A stretch of 64,000 nt of DNA, taken from Legionellaceae bacterium (lineage in GTDB: Bacteria; Pseudomonadota; Gammaproteobacteria; Legionellales; Legionellaceae). Of this stretch, positions 38,925 through 47,405 are shown in pieces. The DNA is taken from the NCBI GenBank assembly GCA_020831865.1, contig JAFIFT010000001.1:62001-126000 (forward strand). The letters are read 5' to 3'. The position numbers and the translations under genes were made by a program. The notes under the pieces were generated by a model. The model saw only the letters and a program-made list of their open reading frames with translations, was not told the DNA's origin and made no database searches. Every line of letters begins with the position of its first letter. The stretch's first letter is position 1.

Positions 38925-38945
38925 TTTAAATTTTTTGGTTGACAA
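38914..38945. promoter_or_regulatory. BirA-type biotin operator
   Basis: TGGTTAACC (38914-38922), 14 bases, then GGTTGACAA (38937-38945) match the bipartite BirA signal (TTGTNAACC, 14-15 bases, GGTTNACAA). The right half contains the bioB -35 box; the left half covers the bioA start codon. Binding of the biotinyl-AMP form of BirA should shut both transcripts. Confidence 0.7.
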
Positions 38946-38966
38946 TCATAATGGGCAATTTATCAT
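38939..38966 (+). promoter_or_regulatory. Promoter of bioBFHD
   Basis: TTGACA (38939-38944) and TATCAT (38961-38966) are 16 bases apart and lie 33 bases before bioB. The perfect -35 box is embedded in the BirA half-site. Confidence 0.65.
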
Positions 38967-38998
38967 AAGCGCACGCTTCTGCCAATCGTGAGTATAGA

Positions 38999-39952
38999 AT
39001 GTCCTTTATTGACCCACTGCATCTTGAAAAAACCCGCCAAATTTACCAACAGCCCTTTAATGATTTGTTGCATCAGGCACACCAAACGCATGTGCACTAC
39101 CATCCGGCCAACAAAATTCAAGTGGCGGAATTACTGAGCATTAAAACGGGCGCCTGTCCGGAGGACTGCGGCTACTGTTCTCAAAGCGGCCATTTTAAAA
39201 CTCATGTGGAAAAAGAAAAACTGCTCGATATCGAGAGTGTGGTTACAAAAGCAAAAGCAGCCAAAGCCCGCGGCGCAACACGCTATTGCATGGGTGCTGC
39301 CTGGCGTAATATTCCGGCCAAAGCCATGCCGCAATTAGTGGACATGATCCAGTCGGTTAAATCCTTAGGCCTGGAAACCTGCATGACTCTGGGTATGCTC
39401 GATGAAGCGCAGGCCAAACAACTCAAGGCAGCAGGACTTGATTACTATAATCATAATATCGATACCTCACCCAGCTATTATGCCCAGGTGGTCACCACAC
39501 GCCAGTTTTCTGATCGCTTGCATACCCTAAATACGGTGCGCAATGCCGGTATCAAAGTCTGTTGTGGTGGTATTCTTGGTCTGGGGGAAGCACCAGAGGA
39601 TCGGTTGGAATTTTTGAGTGTTCTGGCTACTATGAGTCCGGCACCCGAGAGTGTTCCCATTAATCGGCTGATTCCAGTTGCAGGGACGCCTTTGGCCAAA
39701 GCGCGTCCTCTGGATGATATCGAATTGGTGAGAACGATTGCCTGTGCGCGTATCCTGATGCCGGAGTCTGTTATTCGGTTGACCGCGGGTCGTACTGAAA
39801 TGAGCGATATTTTACAGGCGGTTTGTTTTTTCGCCGGTGCAAACTCTATCTTTATTGGCGATGTATTACTAACAGAAGACAATCCCCAGCTGGATAAAGA
39901 TAAGGCGTTATTCGCAGCCCTGGGTTTGGAGGCCTTGGGCCATGACGCTTGA
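38999..39952 (+). CDS. bioB: Biotin synthase
   Basis: BioB inserts sulfur into dethiobiotin in the last step of biotin synthesis. The 317-residue radical-SAM protein has [10 protein letters not shown] (C53, C57, C60) for the [4Fe-4S] cluster, YCMGAAWR and the [10 protein letters not shown] motif with cysteines and Arg of the [2Fe-2S] cluster. Length is normal. The product feeds AccB, which works with the AccA encoded at 18.7 kb. It overlaps bioF by 11 bases. Confidence 0.97.
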   Translation: MSFIDPLHLEKTRQIYQQPFNDLLHQAHQTHVHYHPANKIQVAELLSIKTGACPEDCGYCSQSGHFKTHVEKEKLLDIESVVTKAKAAKARGATRYCMGAAWRNIPAKAMPQLVDMIQSVKSLGLETCMTLGMLDEAQAKQLKAAGLDYYNHNIDTSPSYYAQVVTTRQFSDRLHTLNTVRNAGIKVCCGGILGLGEAPEDRLEFLSVLATMSPAPESVPINRLIPVAGTPLAKARPLDDIELVRTIACARILMPESVIRLTAGRTEMSDILQAVCFFAGANSIFIGDVLLTEDNPQLDKDKALFAALGLEALGHDA

Positions 39953-41096
39953 GCAGTCCCTGCAGGATTTTTTGTCTGCTTTGGATAAGCAGGGCATGCT
40001 GCGCTCGCGGCCGGTACACCACCATGGCACTATGGCGGATGCGATTGATTTTTGCAGTAATGATTATCTGGGGTTTTCCCACCACTCTGAAGTACGTGCC
40101 TTTTTTCAGGAAGGATTTCTGCGGCATCCGGTCGGCAGTGGCGCTTCCTCCTTGATTTCAGGCTATCATCCGGCCCATCAGGCTTTGGAGCAGGAATTTT
40201 GTCAGTATCTTCAGTGCGATGCAGCGCTTCTTTTTAGTTCAGGATACACTGCCAATCTTGGTGTAACTGCCTTGCTGGGGCGCTTGGGCATTCCGACCCT
40301 TATCGATAAATCTGTGCATGCCTCAATCTATGATGGCTTGCAACTGGCAAAGGCTCAATATGAGCGCTTTCCCCACCAACACATTGCCCTTATGCACCAA
40401 AAATTGCGTTCCCATTCGGTGGTTTTGACCGAAGGCATTTTTAGTATGAGCGGCTATGCACCAAACCTCGCTGAAATGCGGACTCTTACCCGTGCACGTG
40501 ATGCTTTGCTGGTGGTGGATGAGGCACATTCCTTTGGAATTTTGGGAGACGAGGGTTTGGGTGCAGTGCATCAGGCTGCTTTGTCGCAAGAGGATGTGCC
40601 CTTGCGGGTGATCCCGTTTGGCAAGGCTTTTGCGGCCATGGGTGCTATTGTGGTGGGGCAACAAAACTGGATTGATGTGCTGTTACAGGTCGCCCGATCC
40701 TGCATCTACTCTACTGCCATCAGTCCGGCTTTGGCCTTTGGGATTACGCACAGTTTTCGTTGCATGCGGCAAGCCTCCGGGCTACGGGAGCGTTTACAGA
40801 GGCTCACCCGCTATTTTACGCAACAGAGACAAAACTCTACTTTACACTGGCTGGAATCCGATACTCCTGTTCAACGCCTTATTATCGGAGATCCATGCCG
40901 GGCGCGCCATGTCCAGCTTGCGCTCGAAGAGCAGGGCGTCCAGGCTCAACTTATTCGCTATCCCAGCGTGACGATACCGGAGACTGGTCTGCGTTTTTGC
41001 GTCCGGGCCGATCACCGCGAGGAGGATATTGACCGCCTCTTTAGCGCTCTAGACGGTATAGAAGAGCGTCTGAAGCTCTCGTCGATACTGATATGA
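39942..41096 (+). CDS. bioF: 8-amino-7-oxononanoate synthase
   Basis: BioF condenses pimeloyl-ACP (or CoA) with alanine to form KAPA. The 384-residue PLP enzyme has the [10 protein letters not shown] start block, [26 protein letters not shown], and the PLP lysine in [11 protein letters not shown] (K228). It overlaps bioB at its start and bioH at its end (ATGA), so translation is coupled along the operon. Confidence 0.95.
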   Translation: MTLEQSLQDFLSALDKQGMLRSRPVHHHGTMADAIDFCSNDYLGFSHHSEVRAFFQEGFLRHPVGSGASSLISGYHPAHQALEQEFCQYLQCDAALLFSSGYTANLGVTALLGRLGIPTLIDKSVHASIYDGLQLAKAQYERFPHQHIALMHQKLRSHSVVLTEGIFSMSGYAPNLAEMRTLTRARDALLVVDEAHSFGILGDEGLGAVHQAALSQEDVPLRVIPFGKAFAAMGAIVVGQQNWIDVLLQVARSCIYSTAISPALAFGITHSFRCMRQASGLRERLQRLTRYFTQQRQNSTLHWLESDTPVQRLIIGDPCRARHVQLALEEQGVQAQLIRYPSVTIPETGLRFCVRADHREEDIDRLFSALDGIEERLKLSSILI

Positions 41097-41830
41097 GGCC
41101 GCTGTATTATACCGAGAAAGGGCAAGGACCCGCTGTCGTCTTATTGCATGGCTGGGGCTTTGATCACCAGGTTTGGCAATACCTTGCCAACGGGCTGGCG
41201 GAAGACTTCCATCTTTTTTGTCCGGATTTACCAGGGCATGGCCGCACAGCGGCGATGTCCCATGGCGAATTTTATCAACAATTACTGGCAGTACTGCCCG
41301 ATAGCTTTTCGCTTCTGGGTTGGTCGCTGGGTGGTATTTATGCGCTGAAAATGGCAAGCTCCTATCCGGAACGTATCCGCTGTTTAATCACGATCAGCAG
41401 CTCACCCTATTTTTTGGCCGATACTAACTGGTGTGGTATTAGTGAGACCGTATTTAACCGATTTTATGAGCGTTACCAAGCCGACCCGGACCGTACCATT
41501 CGGGAATTCATCCAGATCCAGTCCGCCACCGGACTGGACAATCCATCGATGCCCCTGCCGCGACAGGGTTGTGATTTGCAAACTGGCCTGGATATGCTGA
41601 AATCCTGGGATTTGCGCCCGGACTTGCAGGCTTTAGCATTGCCGGTCTTTTATCTGCTGGGAGGCCGTGATTCGATTGTTCCCCGTCGACTGGCCACCCA
41701 ATTACAAAACTACTATACCCATGTTCATACCACGCTGTGGCCGAAAGCTGCCCATATGCCTTTTGTCTCACACCAGGCGGCATGCCTGAGTTTCATAAAG
41801 GAGTCGTTACTATGCCCAGGTATTTTATAA
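41093..41830 (+). CDS. bioH: Pimeloyl-ACP methyl ester carboxylesterase
   Basis: BioH removes the methyl group that BioC placed on malonyl-ACP, releasing pimeloyl-ACP. The 245-residue alpha/beta hydrolase has LLHGWGFDHQVW (oxyanion region), nucleophile Ser in LLGWSLGGI (S78), Asp in LLGGRDSIVPRR and His in AAHMPFVSH. The bioC gene, which usually sits beside bioH, is not between bioH and bioD. The coding end overlaps the start of bioD by 19 bases. Confidence 0.93.
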   Translation: MRPLYYTEKGQGPAVVLLHGWGFDHQVWQYLANGLAEDFHLFCPDLPGHGRTAAMSHGEFYQQLLAVLPDSFSLLGWSLGGIYALKMASSYPERIRCLITISSSPYFLADTNWCGISETVFNRFYERYQADPDRTIREFIQIQSATGLDNPSMPLPRQGCDLQTGLDMLKSWDLRPDLQALALPVFYLLGGRDSIVPRRLATQLQNYYTHVHTTLWPKAAHMPFVSHQAACLSFIKESLLCPGIL

Positions 41831-42495
41831 CCGGTACGGACACTAACTGTGGTAAAACATGGATAACCGCACAGCTAGTGCAATTTATGCGGACAAAAGG
41901 GCACCAAAGTCTGGCAATTAAGCCCTTGGTCAGTGGGGTCACCGAAGGAACACAAGACCATTATGCGGATATAGCCTGTTTGCAGCAAGCCAATGCCCCC
42001 GATGAGCGAAGTATTCATCGCTGGGCGTGGCCGGAGCCCATTTCACCGCATCTGGCAGCGGCACTGCATCAGGATAGCCTGAGTGCGTGTGCGATTGCTG
42101 ATTATTGTCAATCTTCCCGGTTTTCTGATATTGACATGTTATTCATTGAGGGGGCCGGCGGTATTATGGTTCCCCTGAACGCATCGGAAACCTGGATTGA
42201 CGTTTGGCAAAAATTATCCATTCAGGTTATTTTGGTGGTGGCAATGCGTTTAGGCTGTTTGAATCATGCTTTGCTCAGCTATCAGGCATTACAAGATCAC
42301 CAGATTCCCTGTGTGGGCTGGATTGCCAATTGTATGGATCCGGAGATGCTTTTTTTAGAGGAAAATATAACCAGTTTACAAAACCGTTTACCCGTACCCT
42401 GCCTCGCTATTAGTCCCTGGGCTGGAAAACTGGATGATTCATTAGAGCGAATGGGCTATAATCTTATTTTAAATAGCGGTACGATATCAACGTAA
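41812..42495 (+). CDS. bioD: Dethiobiotin synthetase
   Basis: BioD closes the ureido ring of dethiobiotin from DAPA, CO2 and ATP. ATG 41812, after AAAGGAG, gives MPRYFITGTDTNCGKTW, matching the family; the longer frame from 41737 lies in bioH. The 227-residue protein has the P-loop GTDTNCGKTW, IKPLVSG with the substrate Lys, and EGAGGIMVPL. The stop overlaps the next start in TAATG. Confidence 0.94.
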   Translation: MPRYFITGTDTNCGKTWITAQLVQFMRTKGHQSLAIKPLVSGVTEGTQDHYADIACLQQANAPDERSIHRWAWPEPISPHLAAALHQDSLSACAIADYCQSSRFSDIDMLFIEGAGGIMVPLNASETWIDVWQKLSIQVILVVAMRLGCLNHALLSYQALQDHQIPCVGWIANCMDPEMLFLEENITSLQNRLPVPCLAISPWAGKLDDSLERMGYNLILNSGTIST

Positions 42496-43319
42496 TGATC
42501 GACTTGCATTTCCACAGCACCTATTCTGATGGTTTACATAATATTACCCAATTGCATGATCTGGCGCTGCATAATGGATTGCGCACGATTGCTTTAACTG
42601 ATCATGATACGGTCGCCGGTGTCGAGGAATTGCGTCAGTGTTGTCAACAAAGCGGTATAGGCTGTATAGCGGGTATTGAATTAAGCACACGCTGGAAAAA
42701 GCATGATATCCATATCATAGGGTTGAATATGGATACCACGCATCCGGCTCTTGTGCATGCGATTGAGCAACAGGAACACTGTCGTCTGCAGCGCGCTCAG
42801 AAGATTGCGGAAAAACTGGAGCAGTTGGGGTTCAAAGAGGTATGGAGCGCTGTGCGACAACTGGCGGGGCATCAACATATAGCCCGCCCCCATTTTGCGC
42901 AATTACTCTTGAACGCAGGCTGGGTGAGAGACTTTCAGGCGGCCTTTAGCCAATATTTGGCCAGAGGTAAATTAGCTTATGTGGAAACAGAATGGATGAC
43001 GGTGAGTGAGGCTGTGCACTGTATCCAAAGCTCCGGTGGTATTGCGGTAGTAGCGCATCCGCTGAAATATAAGTTGACGCGGCGCAAACTATGTGAATTA
43101 ATCGAGCATTTTCAGGAAGCTGGTGGCCAGGCTATGGAAATGGTTTCTGGTGAAATGTCAACACAACAGATCCGTGAGGTCCTGAACCTATGCCAGAAAT
43201 ATCAACTTTATGCTTCGACAGGCTCTGACTTTCATGGTCAGGGGCGCTCAAGGATCGGTTTGGGGAAACAGCACAGCTTACCTCCCGATTGTAAGCCTGT
43301 TTGGACACTATGGGAATAA
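42495..43319 (+). CDS. rnm: PHP-domain 5'-3' exoribonuclease (RNase AM/YciV)
   Basis: A 274-residue PHP-superfamily protein. Metal-binding motifs are DLHFHSTYSDG, LTDHDTVAGVEEL, a Glu in CIAGIELSTRW, and late His/Asp in ASTGSDFHG. This is the YciV/Rnm plan; in E. coli the enzyme trims 5' ends of rRNAs and degrades short RNAs and 3',5'-bisphosphorylated nucleotides. The gene order rnm-yciO-(trpS)-scpA-scpB-rluB is kept in many gammaproteobacteria. Fusion of its start to bioD suggests read-through from the biotin operon. Confidence 0.9.
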   Translation: MIDLHFHSTYSDGLHNITQLHDLALHNGLRTIALTDHDTVAGVEELRQCCQQSGIGCIAGIELSTRWKKHDIHIIGLNMDTTHPALVHAIEQQEHCRLQRAQKIAEKLEQLGFKEVWSAVRQLAGHQHIARPHFAQLLLNAGWVRDFQAAFSQYLARGKLAYVETEWMTVSEAVHCIQSSGGIAVVAHPLKYKLTRRKLCELIEHFQEAGGQAMEMVSGEMSTQQIREVLNLCQKYQLYASTGSDFHGQGRSRIGLGKQHSLPPDCKPVWTLWE

Positions 43320-43334
43320 ATACAGGGGACCGGT

Positions 43335-43955
43335 ATGAGTCAAATTTTTGCTATTCATCCAGATAATCCGCAGGCGCGACTATTGCGTCAGGCCAGCAGT
43401 ATTATTGAAGATGGTGGTTTGGTGGTTTATCCTACAGATTCTGGCTATGCCTTGGGATGTGCTTTAGGAAACAAGCATGCTCTGGAACGGATACGGCGTT
43501 TGCGTCAGCTGGATAAAAATCATAACATGACCCTGATATGCCGCGATTTGTCGGAGCTGGGCACCTACGCCCGAGTCAGTAATCCCATCTTTCGCTTATT
43601 AAAAGCGTTTACACCAGGCGCGTATACCTTTATTTTAAATGCGACCTCGGAAGTGCCGCGCTTAATGCTGCATCCGAAACGTAAAACACTGGGCTTGCGG
43701 GTGCCAGATAATATTATCACCCAGGCTTTGCTGGAGGCGCTGGATGCCCCGGTTATGAGCTCCACTTTGATCTTACCGGGAGCGAATGCGCCTTTAAGTG
43801 AGCCGGAAGCGATTCGCGATCTGCTCGGTCAGCAGGTTGATTTAATTATTGATGGGGGTAATTGTGGGCAGGAACCCACCACCGTTATTGATTTGACGGG
43901 AGAGTATCCCAGCATTATTCGAGAGGGGAAGGGTGATCCTTCGCCATTTCGTTAA
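43335..43955 (+). CDS. yciO: YciO-type Sua5/YrdC family protein
   Basis: A 206-residue single YrdC-like domain, the fold that makes threonylcarbamoyl-AMP for tRNA t6A. The motifs GGLVVYPTDSGYALGC and the Lys/Arg in KRKTLGLRVPDN are present, with the conserved LILPGANAPLSEPEAI block. YciO proteins differ from the essential TsaC/YrdC and their exact role is not settled. A 16-base gap separates it from rnm. Confidence 0.9.
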   Translation: MSQIFAIHPDNPQARLLRQASSIIEDGGLVVYPTDSGYALGCALGNKHALERIRRLRQLDKNHNMTLICRDLSELGTYARVSNPIFRLLKAFTPGAYTFILNATSEVPRLMLHPKRKTLGLRVPDNIITQALLEALDAPVMSSTLILPGANAPLSEPEAIRDLLGQQVDLIIDGGNCGQEPTTVIDLTGEYPSIIREGKGDPSPFR

Positions 43956-43973
43956 CTAAACGATTGAGGTTAT

Positions 43974-45188
43974 ATGTCATCGCTCTATTCAGAAAACAAG
44001 CGTATTGTATCAGGTATGCGAGCCAGCGGCCGTTTGCATTTGGGCCATTATCATGGTGTGTTAAAAAGCTGGGTCGAACTGCAACACCAGTATGAATGCT
44101 TCTTTTTTGTAGCCGATTGGCATGGTTTAACCACCAATTATGACAATACTGCTTCCATGGAGCAGATTTTATGGGATATGGTGATTGACTGGTTGGCCTG
44201 CGGGATTAATCCCAATCTGGCTAAAGTGTTTATTCAATCCTGGGTTCCGGAGCATGCGGAATTACATCTGCTCTTATCGATGATTACCCCCCTGGGATGG
44301 TTGGAGCGTGTCCCTACCTATAAAGATCAACAGGAAAAATTAAAGCATAAGGATTTATCTACCTATGGTTTTTTAGGATATCCCTTACTGCAGAGCGCGG
44401 ATGTTTTATTATACAAGGCTGATTACGTGCCTGTTGGCGAAGATCAGGTGGCCCATATTGAGTTAACACGCGAGATTGCCCGGCGTTTTAATCATCTGTA
44501 TGGACGTGAAGCTAATTTTGAAGTGCTGGCAGAAGCAGCGATGCGTAAAATGGGCAAAAAAAACAGCAAAACCTATGCCGAATTACGGCGACAATTTCAG
44601 CAGGAAGGAGATCATGAGGCCTTGGAAACAGGCAGAGCCCTGCTGAGTCATCAACATAATCTTTCTATTGGCGATAAAGAGCGCCTGCTCGGCTACCTGG
44701 ATGGATCTGGGAAGATTATTTTGCCTGAACCGCACCCCTTACTGACTGAACACTCGAAAGTACCAGGAATTGATGGCCAGAAAATGTCAAAATCCTACGG
44801 AAACACCATTAATCTGCGGGAATCACCAGCGGACGTTGAAAAGAAAATATTAACGATGCCAACGGATCCGGCCCGGGTGAAACGGACTGATCCGGGTACG
44901 CCTGAAAAATGTCCGGTTTGGCCTCTGCATAAGATGTATTCTGAGCAGAGTACCTTAAACTGGGTTCAAGAAGGTTGTACCACGGCGGGTATTGGTTGTG
45001 TGGACTGTAAAAGACCCATCATTGACGCGATCAATACTGAGTTAGCACCGATTCAGTCTGCTATTGCTGATTATGAAGCCGATTTGGTATCGGTGAAAAA
45101 AATTATAGCTGAAGGTAGTGAAGCTGCACGTGACGAAGCCAATAAAACGCTCAGTGATGTCCGTGACGCGATGGGGCTTGATTATTAA
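43974..45188 (+). CDS. trpS: Tryptophanyl-tRNA synthetase
   Basis: TrpRS charges tRNA-Trp. The class I motifs are HIGH-like HLGHYHG near residue 22 and KMSKS in DGQKMSKSYGNT. The 404-residue protein is about 70 residues longer than E. coli TrpRS (334). The excess lies before KMSKS, about residues 185-260, a charged segment with KKNSKTYAELRRQFQQEGD. The core and C-terminal domains are otherwise standard. This long form occurs in several gammaproteobacteria. It keeps the usual place between yciO and scpA. Confidence 0.94.
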   Translation: MSSLYSENKRIVSGMRASGRLHLGHYHGVLKSWVELQHQYECFFFVADWHGLTTNYDNTASMEQILWDMVIDWLACGINPNLAKVFIQSWVPEHAELHLLLSMITPLGWLERVPTYKDQQEKLKHKDLSTYGFLGYPLLQSADVLLYKADYVPVGEDQVAHIELTREIARRFNHLYGREANFEVLAEAAMRKMGKKNSKTYAELRRQFQQEGDHEALETGRALLSHQHNLSIGDKERLLGYLDGSGKIILPEPHPLLTEHSKVPGIDGQKMSKSYGNTINLRESPADVEKKILTMPTDPARVKRTDPGTPEKCPVWPLHKMYSEQSTLNWVQEGCTTAGIGCVDCKRPIIDAINTELAPIQSAIADYEADLVSVKKIIAEGSEAARDEANKTLSDVRDAMGLDY

Positions 45189-45263
45189 TGGCGCATGACT
45201 GGTCATCACGCATAAGCGCTTGTTGTAAATCCGAGCGCTTGGGGGGTGTGAACAGGAGGGGCC

Positions 45264-46106
45264 ATGCCGATATGTGAGGCGCCGAGCGCCGTATCGGCGC
45301 AGCCACTTCCTGAGGCGATTACAAGCGTTAGCCTGTCTGTAGCTCTGGTTGAGGGGAAACCACTGACTGAGTGGCCGGCTGATTTATTTATTCCGCCGGA
45401 TGCGCTGACGGTTTTACTTGATCTGTTTTCAGGACCGCTGGATTTACTTTTGTACCTGATTCGCAGGCAAAACCTTGATATTTTGAATATTCCCATGCGT
45501 TCCATTACCCAACAATATATGCAGTACATCGAGCTCATGCAGGTCCATCAGCTGGATTTGGCAGCAGAATATCTTTTGATGGCCGCGACGCTTGCTGAAA
45601 TCAAATCGCGCATGCTGCTGCCTCGTCCAGTGCTGGAAGAGGGGCAGGAGGAATGTGATCCCCGAATGGATCTGGTGCGGCGTTTGCAGGCCTATGAGGC
45701 AATGAAGGTCGCGGCAGAATCACTGGCGCAACTGCCTCGCCAGGAGCGTGATATTTTCCCACTCAACATTGTGCAACAAAGCACAGAGCCACTCACGTTA
45801 TTTCCTGACGTTGAGTTGGCTGCCTTGGCGGAGGCTATCAGGCGTTTACATCAACGTCAGGTGCAGCAGTCGCAACACTATATCAAAGCAGAACGTTTTT
45901 CGGTGCGTGAGCGTATGCAGCTTATTCTCGAACGTATCGCCAGGGAGCACTCGTTTAATATCTTTTCGTTGTGGAACCGTCAGGATGGGCGTGGGGGCTT
46001 CATTGCCTGTTTTTTAGCGGTACTGGAGCTTGCAAAATTATCTCTGATTCACATTCATCAGGCGGAGCCATTGGCCTGCATTGAACTGCACAGGGTGGAT
46101 GCGTGA
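45264..46106 (+). CDS. scpA: Segregation and condensation protein A
   Basis: ScpA is the kleisin that bridges the SMC ATPase heads in the chromosome-condensing complex with ScpB. The 280-residue protein has an unusual 45-residue N-terminal extension, then FSGPLDLLLYLIRRQNLDI, the diagnostic block, and a winged-helix C-terminus. AGGAGG precedes the ATG, so the extension is probably real. It overlaps scpB by four bases (GTGA). Confidence 0.92.
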   Translation: MPICEAPSAVSAQPLPEAITSVSLSVALVEGKPLTEWPADLFIPPDALTVLLDLFSGPLDLLLYLIRRQNLDILNIPMRSITQQYMQYIELMQVHQLDLAAEYLLMAATLAEIKSRMLLPRPVLEEGQEECDPRMDLVRRLQAYEAMKVAAESLAQLPRQERDIFPLNIVQQSTEPLTLFPDVELAALAEAIRRLHQRQVQQSQHYIKAERFSVRERMQLILERIAREHSFNIFSLWNRQDGRGGFIACFLAVLELAKLSLIHIHQAEPLACIELHRVDA

Positions 46107-46648
46107 CTCCGGATCACTTAAAAAACATTATAGAAGTGTTATTGCTTTCAGCCAATGAGGCCTTGAGCATTACCCAATTATTAGCGGCGTTTGAAGAATG
46201 GGAGCGACCGGATCGTCAGCAAGTCATTACGGCTTTGGAACATTTGCGTTGCGATTATCAGCAGCGGGGAATCGAATTGGCCATATGCGGCAATACCTAT
46301 CGCATCCAAAGCAAAAGTGAATATAGTGTCTGGATTAACCGGCTTAAAGTTGAAAAGCCACCAACGTACTCGAAGGCGGTCTTGGAAACTCTGGCCATCA
46401 TTGCCTACAAACAACCGGTAACACGTGCGGATATTGAAGAAATACGCGGGGTTGCGGTCAGTTCGCACATCATAAAAGGTTTGTTGGAGCGGCAGTGGAT
46501 CAAGATAGCAGCCTATCGAGATGTACCGGGCAAACCCGCTGTCTTTGTCACGACTCGCCATTTTTTACAATACTTTAATTTGAACTCACTTGGAGATTTG
46601 CCGGAGCTCATTGCCGAACAGTCTCTGCAACCCACTGAACTTTTATAG
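46103..46648 (+). CDS. scpB: Segregation and condensation protein B
   Basis: ScpB dimerises through winged helices and binds ScpA. The 181-residue protein starts at GTG 46103, inside the scpA stop, and carries the family block KAVLETLAIIAYKQPVTRAD followed by IEEIRGVAVSS. rluB begins after eight bases. Confidence 0.93.
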   Translation: MTPDHLKNIIEVLLLSANEALSITQLLAAFEEWERPDRQQVITALEHLRCDYQQRGIELAICGNTYRIQSKSEYSVWINRLKVEKPPTYSKAVLETLAIIAYKQPVTRADIEEIRGVAVSSHIIKGLLERQWIKIAAYRDVPGKPAVFVTTRHFLQYFNLNSLGDLPELIAEQSLQPTELL

Positions 46649-46656
46649 AGAAGAAC

Positions 46657-47394
46657 ATGGCCACAGAACGCTTACAAAAAGTCCTGAGTCAGGCTGGATT
46701 GGGATCACGCCGGGAAATGGAGCGCTGGATACAGGAAGGCAAGATCAAGGTCAATGGGAAACCGGCCCTGATTGGAATGTCTGTCAGCGAAAAAGATAGA
46801 ATTATTGTTCGCGGCAAGTTAATTGACAATCCCCTTGACCGACGCCAGCGAACACGGGTTTTACTGTATCATAAGCCACTGGGTGAGATTTCCAGCCGCC
46901 ATGATCCCAAGCATCAACGCACAGTCTTTGATCAATTGCCGCCCATCCGTAATGGGCGTTGGATTCAGGTCGGGCGCTTGGATATTAATACCTCAGGATT
47001 AATGATTTTCACCAATAATGGTGAGCTGGCTAATTTTCTGATGCATCCGTCCAATCAGTTTGAGCGTGAATATGCCGTACGAGTGCACGGAGAAGTCCCT
47101 GCGGAAGCGATTCAAAATATGTTGCGGGGGGTCGAGCTGGATGATGGCAAAGCGGCTTTCAGCAAAATTACCTTTAGTGGGGGAGAAGGCAGCAATAGCT
47201 GGTATCACGTTGTTCTCAATGAAGGACGTAACCGTGAAGTTCGGCGCATTTGGCAAACCCAGGGTCTGGAAGTCAGTCGCCTGATTCGCGTGCGCTATGC
47301 CAATATCCCACTGCCGCGATTTTTGTCGCGAGGACGCCATATAGAGTTGGAGGATAAAGAGGTTGCCAGTTTACTTGAACAGATGAAAGAGTAG
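46657..47394 (+). CDS. rluB: 23S rRNA pseudouridine synthase B
   Basis: RluB makes pseudouridine 2605 in 23S rRNA. The 245-residue protein has an N-terminal S4 domain (QKVLSQAGLGSRREMERWI) and the RsuA-type catalytic site VGRLDINTSGLMIFTNNG. The E. coli protein has a longer basic tail that is missing here. It converges on the large repeat protein, with only 11 bases between stops, marking the border of the core block. Confidence 0.92.
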   Translation: MATERLQKVLSQAGLGSRREMERWIQEGKIKVNGKPALIGMSVSEKDRIIVRGKLIDNPLDRRQRTRVLLYHKPLGEISSRHDPKHQRTVFDQLPPIRNGRWIQVGRLDINTSGLMIFTNNGELANFLMHPSNQFEREYAVRVHGEVPAEAIQNMLRGVELDDGKAAFSKITFSGGEGSNSWYHVVLNEGRNREVRRIWQTQGLEVSRLIRVRYANIPLPRFLSRGRHIELEDKEVASLLEQMKE

Positions 47395-47405
47395 AAAATG
47401 CTTCG

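Noticed and set aside
45214-45240. Hairpin AAGCGCT...AGCGCTT after trpS as a terminator
   Set aside because: The stem is only seven pairs with a 13-base loop and is followed by G, not T. Read-through into scpA is more likely.
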